DNA of 6,117 bases from Verrucomicrobiota bacterium (GTDB lineage: Bacteria > Verrucomicrobiota > Kiritimatiellia > UBA8416 > JAIOPI01): NCBI GenBank assembly GCA_027620105.1, contig JAQCIA010000137.1, positions 1-6,117 of the forward strand, given 5' to 3'. Under the pieces are notes generated by a model. It was not told the DNA's origin. It searched no databases and saw only the letters and a program-made list of their open reading frames with translations. Below, one piece after another: positions 3,750-6,117 of the stretch; positions within the stretch are counted from its first letter, which is position 1; every line of letters starts with the position of its first letter. The position numbers were made by a program, and so were the translations under genes.

Positions 3750-6117
3750 ATGAATAGACGCATCCTTCAACGAAGCGGCGCGCTTGCAATCTTGCTGGTG
3801 CTGGCTCTGATTGTATTCCTGAGTTGGATTACCTCCGGCGAGTCTCTCTGGGGCCCTGACAATTTTCCACATGCGATTATTGAGCGCAGTGCAGAGCTGC
3901 CGGGATCATTGACGGGGTCTTGGAGTTCCATGATGCTGGGCGGAGGGTATCCCGCGAGCCCATTGACGCCCGTGATTCTTCTGCAGACGTTTTTGCCGCC
4001 CTTGTTCTTTCATACCTTCTCGTATCTGTTCAGCGTCTTTCTGCTGGTCGCTGCAACCTATTACTTCGTCCGTGGACGCGGCATGCGCGATTTTCCGGCC
4101 GCTTGTGCCGCACTTGCGCTTGGATTTACGCCGCATACATTCTCCCTGATCGCCGCCGGCCATCTCGGCAAGTTCAACATGATGCCGATGGCGGTCTTCA
4201 TGCTGGCATGCCTGGATCGCGGCATTGAGAGGAAGTCGCTGCTTCATTTTGCCTGGGCGGGGCTCGCTGCCGCCTGGGCGTTGGGCGCGCAAGCGGATAT
4301 CATGCTGATCTTTGCCGGCCTGGGCGCCAGCTATGGCCTGTATCGCCTGGTTATGTGTTGGCCGCGTACAGGCGTGGCGCGCTACCTGGGAATCAATGCG
4401 GCCGGGGTGGCTGTTGCGGGGGCCTGCGCGTTCGGCATGGGCTGGGCCGCGTTGAGCGGCACGCTCAACGAGACGATAAAGGCACGTGCCGACGTGATGG
4501 GTAAGACGGCAGAGGAGAAGTGGATCTTTGCGACGAACTGGAGTCTGCCACCTGAGGAGATGCTTGAATTTGTTGCGCCGTGTTTTTTTGGCGTCGGAAG
4601 TGGCGACCCGGCGGGGCCTTACTGGGGCCGTGTGGGGCGGACCGTGGGCTGGCGCGAGCATCGGCAGGGCTTGATGAGCCTGCGGCAGAACACGGAGTAC
4701 CTGGGCGCGCTGCCGCTCTCGCTGAGTGTATTTGCGCTGGTCTGGGCGATCGCGGGCACGTTGGAGCGGCGGCGACGTAACCGGCGAGGGATGAGTGCGG
4801 GGGACGAGGATGGTGGGACGGCATCTCTCGAGCGTGATGAAGTTTCCGACGGGGCTGAACATCGGACATCCAATATTGAAAATCGAACAACTTGTCCGCC
4901 GAAGCAAGCGCAGCGCGAAGGCGGACAAGTTGTTCGATTTTCATCCGGGAGCGATGCGCACCTACGCGCCCTGCGCCTCGATACCTATTTCTGGTGGGGC
5001 GTCCTGATCGTCTCCTTCGTCCTCGCCCTGGGCCGCTACACCCCCTTCTACCGTCTTTTTTACATGCTGCCGTATGCATCCAGCATGCGGGCGCCGGTCA
5101 AGTTTCTGCATGTGGCTGAGATCGCCCTGGGGATTCTGACGGCGATTGGCCTGACGGCCGCGCTCGACTACGCATGGCGCAAGCCGGCGCCGGCTAAGAA
5201 GCGCGTGAAACAGACCTTTCCATTGTACCACGGCATGGCGTTGAGTTCGGGCATCATGGCGGGACTGATGATCCTGGGCATGCTGCTTGCTGGAGCGGCG
5301 CGCGCGAGACTGGCTGTGTACTGGACGGAGCTGGGGCTGGAATCGCAGGCTGCGTTGTTGCAGCGCAACATGCTGCTTGCGCTGCTGCAGGGCGCCGTGT
5401 GGTTCGGCGTCGCGGGGTTTGCCTATTGGATTATTCCGCGCTCGCCTCAGTCCGGGTTCGTGACGCGATGGCTGCCGATCATTCTCCTCATTTCACTGGC
5501 CGTGGATAGGGGATTGGTGGACCGCAGGTACGTGCGAACGGTGGACCTGAGCGCATTCCTGGATAGCAATCCCATGATCGAGCGGCTGAAACAGGAATCG
5601 ACCCCTTACCGCGTGAGCTGTCCTTTCTCGCAGTCACCGTTCTCGCAGTGGCGGGAGTTTATGTTTAGGGCTCATTTGATCGACGCGCTGGAGCCCCCGC
5701 AGGCGCGTGTTATGCCGGATGACTACACGGCTTACTTCGGAGCCCTGCAGCCGGTGATGCCGCGCTTGTGGCAGCTCGCCAATGTCCGCTTTATCATCGG
5801 ACCGTTGGCTCCGTTCGAGCAACTGCTGAAGAATGGGATGGTGACGCTTGACACGACATACGACATGGATCGGAAAGGACGGATACTCGCCGTAGCACCG
5901 GGCGCGCAGGGCCAAATCGGTCTGTTTCGCTTTCCCGCGGAAATGCCGCGCGCCGTCGTTGTTCATGATTGGGTCTCGATGCCGGACGAGACCGAGATTC
6001 TGAAAAGACTCACCTCTTCCGGGTGGAATCCCGCCCAACGGCTGATCCTTACGGGGGAGGGCGACCACCACCAGAGCCTCACGCCGCCGACGGCAGTCCA
6101 GTCCATTCGGCATACGC
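3750..6117 (+). CDS. YfhO-like polytopic membrane protein, 3' end beyond the window
   Basis: The frame is open from ATG 3750 to the window edge, giving 789 complete codons with no stop. The N-terminus has a signal-anchor helix (about 10-27), followed by an extracytoplasmic loop with GPDNFP and GGGYPASPLTP (35-74). Many helices follow, for example about 74-105, 116-135, 143-154, 166-200, 212-235, 320-336, 412-427, 453-472, 495-516, 540-562 and 573-586. Features resembling the YfhO/GT-C-like family are AAGHLGKFNMMPM (135-147), GRYTPFYRLFYMLP then RAPVKFL (428-453), and a C-terminal soluble part containing LWQLANVRFII (673-683). YfhO proteins are thought to act in cell-envelope glycosylation; the substrate here is unknown. 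Residues about 338-406 form a very hydrophilic, Arg/Glu/Ser-rich loop that contains an in-frame palindromic repeat. The AGAGAG run 9 nt upstream supports the start. Its place after pepM may mean it works on the same envelope product, but the 126-bp gap leaves this open. Confidence 0.85.
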   Translation, partial: MNRRILQRSGALAILLVLALIVFLSWITSGESLWGPDNFPHAIIERSAELPGSLTGSWSSMMLGGGYPASPLTPVILLQTFLPPLFFHTFSYLFSVFLLVAATYYFVRGRGMRDFPAACAALALGFTPHTFSLIAAGHLGKFNMMPMAVFMLACLDRGIERKSLLHFAWAGLAAAWALGAQADIMLIFAGLGASYGLYRLVMCWPRTGVARYLGINAAGVAVAGACAFGMGWAALSGTLNETIKARADVMGKTAEEKWIFATNWSLPPEEMLEFVAPCFFGVGSGDPAGPYWGRVGRTVGWREHRQGLMSLRQNTEYLGALPLSLSVFALVWAIAGTLERRRRNRRGMSAGDEDGGTASLERDEVSDGAEHRTSNIENRTTCPPKQAQREGGQVVRFSSGSDAHLRALRLDTYFWWGVLIVSFVLALGRYTPFYRLFYMLPYASSMRAPVKFLHVAEIALGILTAIGLTAALDYAWRKPAPAKKRVKQTFPLYHGMALSSGIMAGLMILGMLLAGAARARLAVYWTELGLESQAALLQRNMLLALLQGAVWFGVAGFAYWIIPRSPQSGFVTRWLPIILLISLAVDRGLVDRRYVRTVDLSAFLDSNPMIERLKQESTPYRVSCPFSQSPFSQWREFMFRAHLIDALEPPQARVMPDDYTAYFGALQPVMPRLWQLANVRFIIGPLAPFEQLLKNGMVTLDTTYDMDRKGRILAVAPGAQGQIGLFRFPAEMPRAVVVHDWVSMPDETEILKRLTSSGWNPAQRLILTGEGDHHQSLTPPTAVQSIRHT
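4851..4890 (+). repeat. Degenerate short-period repeat flanking the palindrome's left arm
   Basis: Just before and into the left arm, the DNA reads as degenerate units of the form GAACATCGGACATCC then AATATTGAAAATCGAAC, built from near-copies of (g/a)AACATC. In the gene's frame it encodes AEHRTSNIENRT. It looks like part of the same inserted unit as the palindrome, so the element may begin near 4855 rather than at 4877. The repeat is short and imperfect, so the boundaries are uncertain. Confidence 0.35.
4877..4943. repeat. Perfect 24-bp inverted repeat, 19-bp loop, inside the YfhO-like gene
   Basis: The left arm (4877-4900) begins TGAAAATCGAACAACTTG and ends TCCGCC; the right arm (4920-4943) is its exact reverse complement. 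The 19-bp spacer (4901-4919) is purine- and GC-rich. The element lies in frame within the membrane protein gene, encoding about residues 376-398 of a hydrophilic loop. A core of GTCCGCCGAAGC...GCGAAGGCGGAC recalls dispersed palindromic repeats in environmental bacterial genomes, but this is from memory and not checked here. In RNA it would form a very stable hairpin on either strand. It has no T-run and lies mid-gene, so it is not a normal terminator. Confidence 0.9.

Noticed and set aside
3906..4928. Long minus-strand open frame of 340 codons opposite the YfhO-like gene
   Set aside because: Its translation is rich in Arg, Gln, His and Pro with no domain pattern. The plus strand here encodes a clear membrane protein, so this is an antisense shadow of GC-rich coding DNA.
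4877..4943. Reading the 24-bp palindrome as an intrinsic terminator
   Set aside because: The open frame continues for more than 390 codons beyond it and no T-run follows, so an inserted palindromic repeat is the better explanation.

Overview
The window is about 6.1 kb of fairly GC-rich bacterial DNA. It holds four substantial genes and the tail of a fifth. No RNA genes, IS elements or CRISPR arrays are visible. The theme is phosphonate chemistry: the central gene encodes a phosphoenolpyruvate mutase (the enzyme that makes the C-P bond) fused to a nucleotidyltransferase-like domain. The organism cannot be fixed from sequence alone. The large YfhO-like membrane protein, and a palindromic repeat of a style I associate from memory with Verrucomicrobiota/Kiritimatiellota-type and other environmental genomes, make a PVC-group or similar uncultured bacterium a reasonable but weak guess.

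Layout. Positions 3-272 (+) are the C-terminal end of a membrane protein that resembles the tail of a polysaccharide flippase. It runs tail-to-tail into a leftward two-gene operon, and the two converging genes share the CTAG at 269-272 for their stop codons. The operon consists of a class I SAM methyltransferase (1045-1824, -) followed, with an ATGA start/stop overlap, by a CDP-alcohol phosphatidyltransferase-family membrane enzyme (269-1048, -). Across a 122-bp divergent intergenic region lies the PEP mutase/nucleotidyltransferase fusion (1947-3623, +). After a 126-bp gap comes a YfhO-like polytopic membrane protein (3750 to the window end, +) that is still open at the last base.

How the genes may work together (inference): PEP mutase makes phosphonopyruvate, downstream steps give a phosphonate, the nucleotidyltransferase half would activate it as a CMP-phosphonate, and the CDP-alcohol transferase would move it to a lipid or other membrane acceptor. 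The methyltransferase could modify the head group. This parallels the PntC-type route to phosphonolipids and phosphonoglycans. No phosphonopyruvate decarboxylase or AEP transaminase is in the window, and those would have to lie elsewhere. Two points complicate the simple reading. The nucleotidyltransferase half lacks several signature residues, and the CDP-alcohol transferase lacks the first Asp of its metal-binding motif.

The most striking structural feature is a perfect 24-bp inverted repeat with a 19-bp loop (4877-4943). It sits in frame inside the YfhO-like gene and encodes part of a hydrophilic loop between membrane helices. It looks like a mobile palindromic element tolerated inside a coding sequence.
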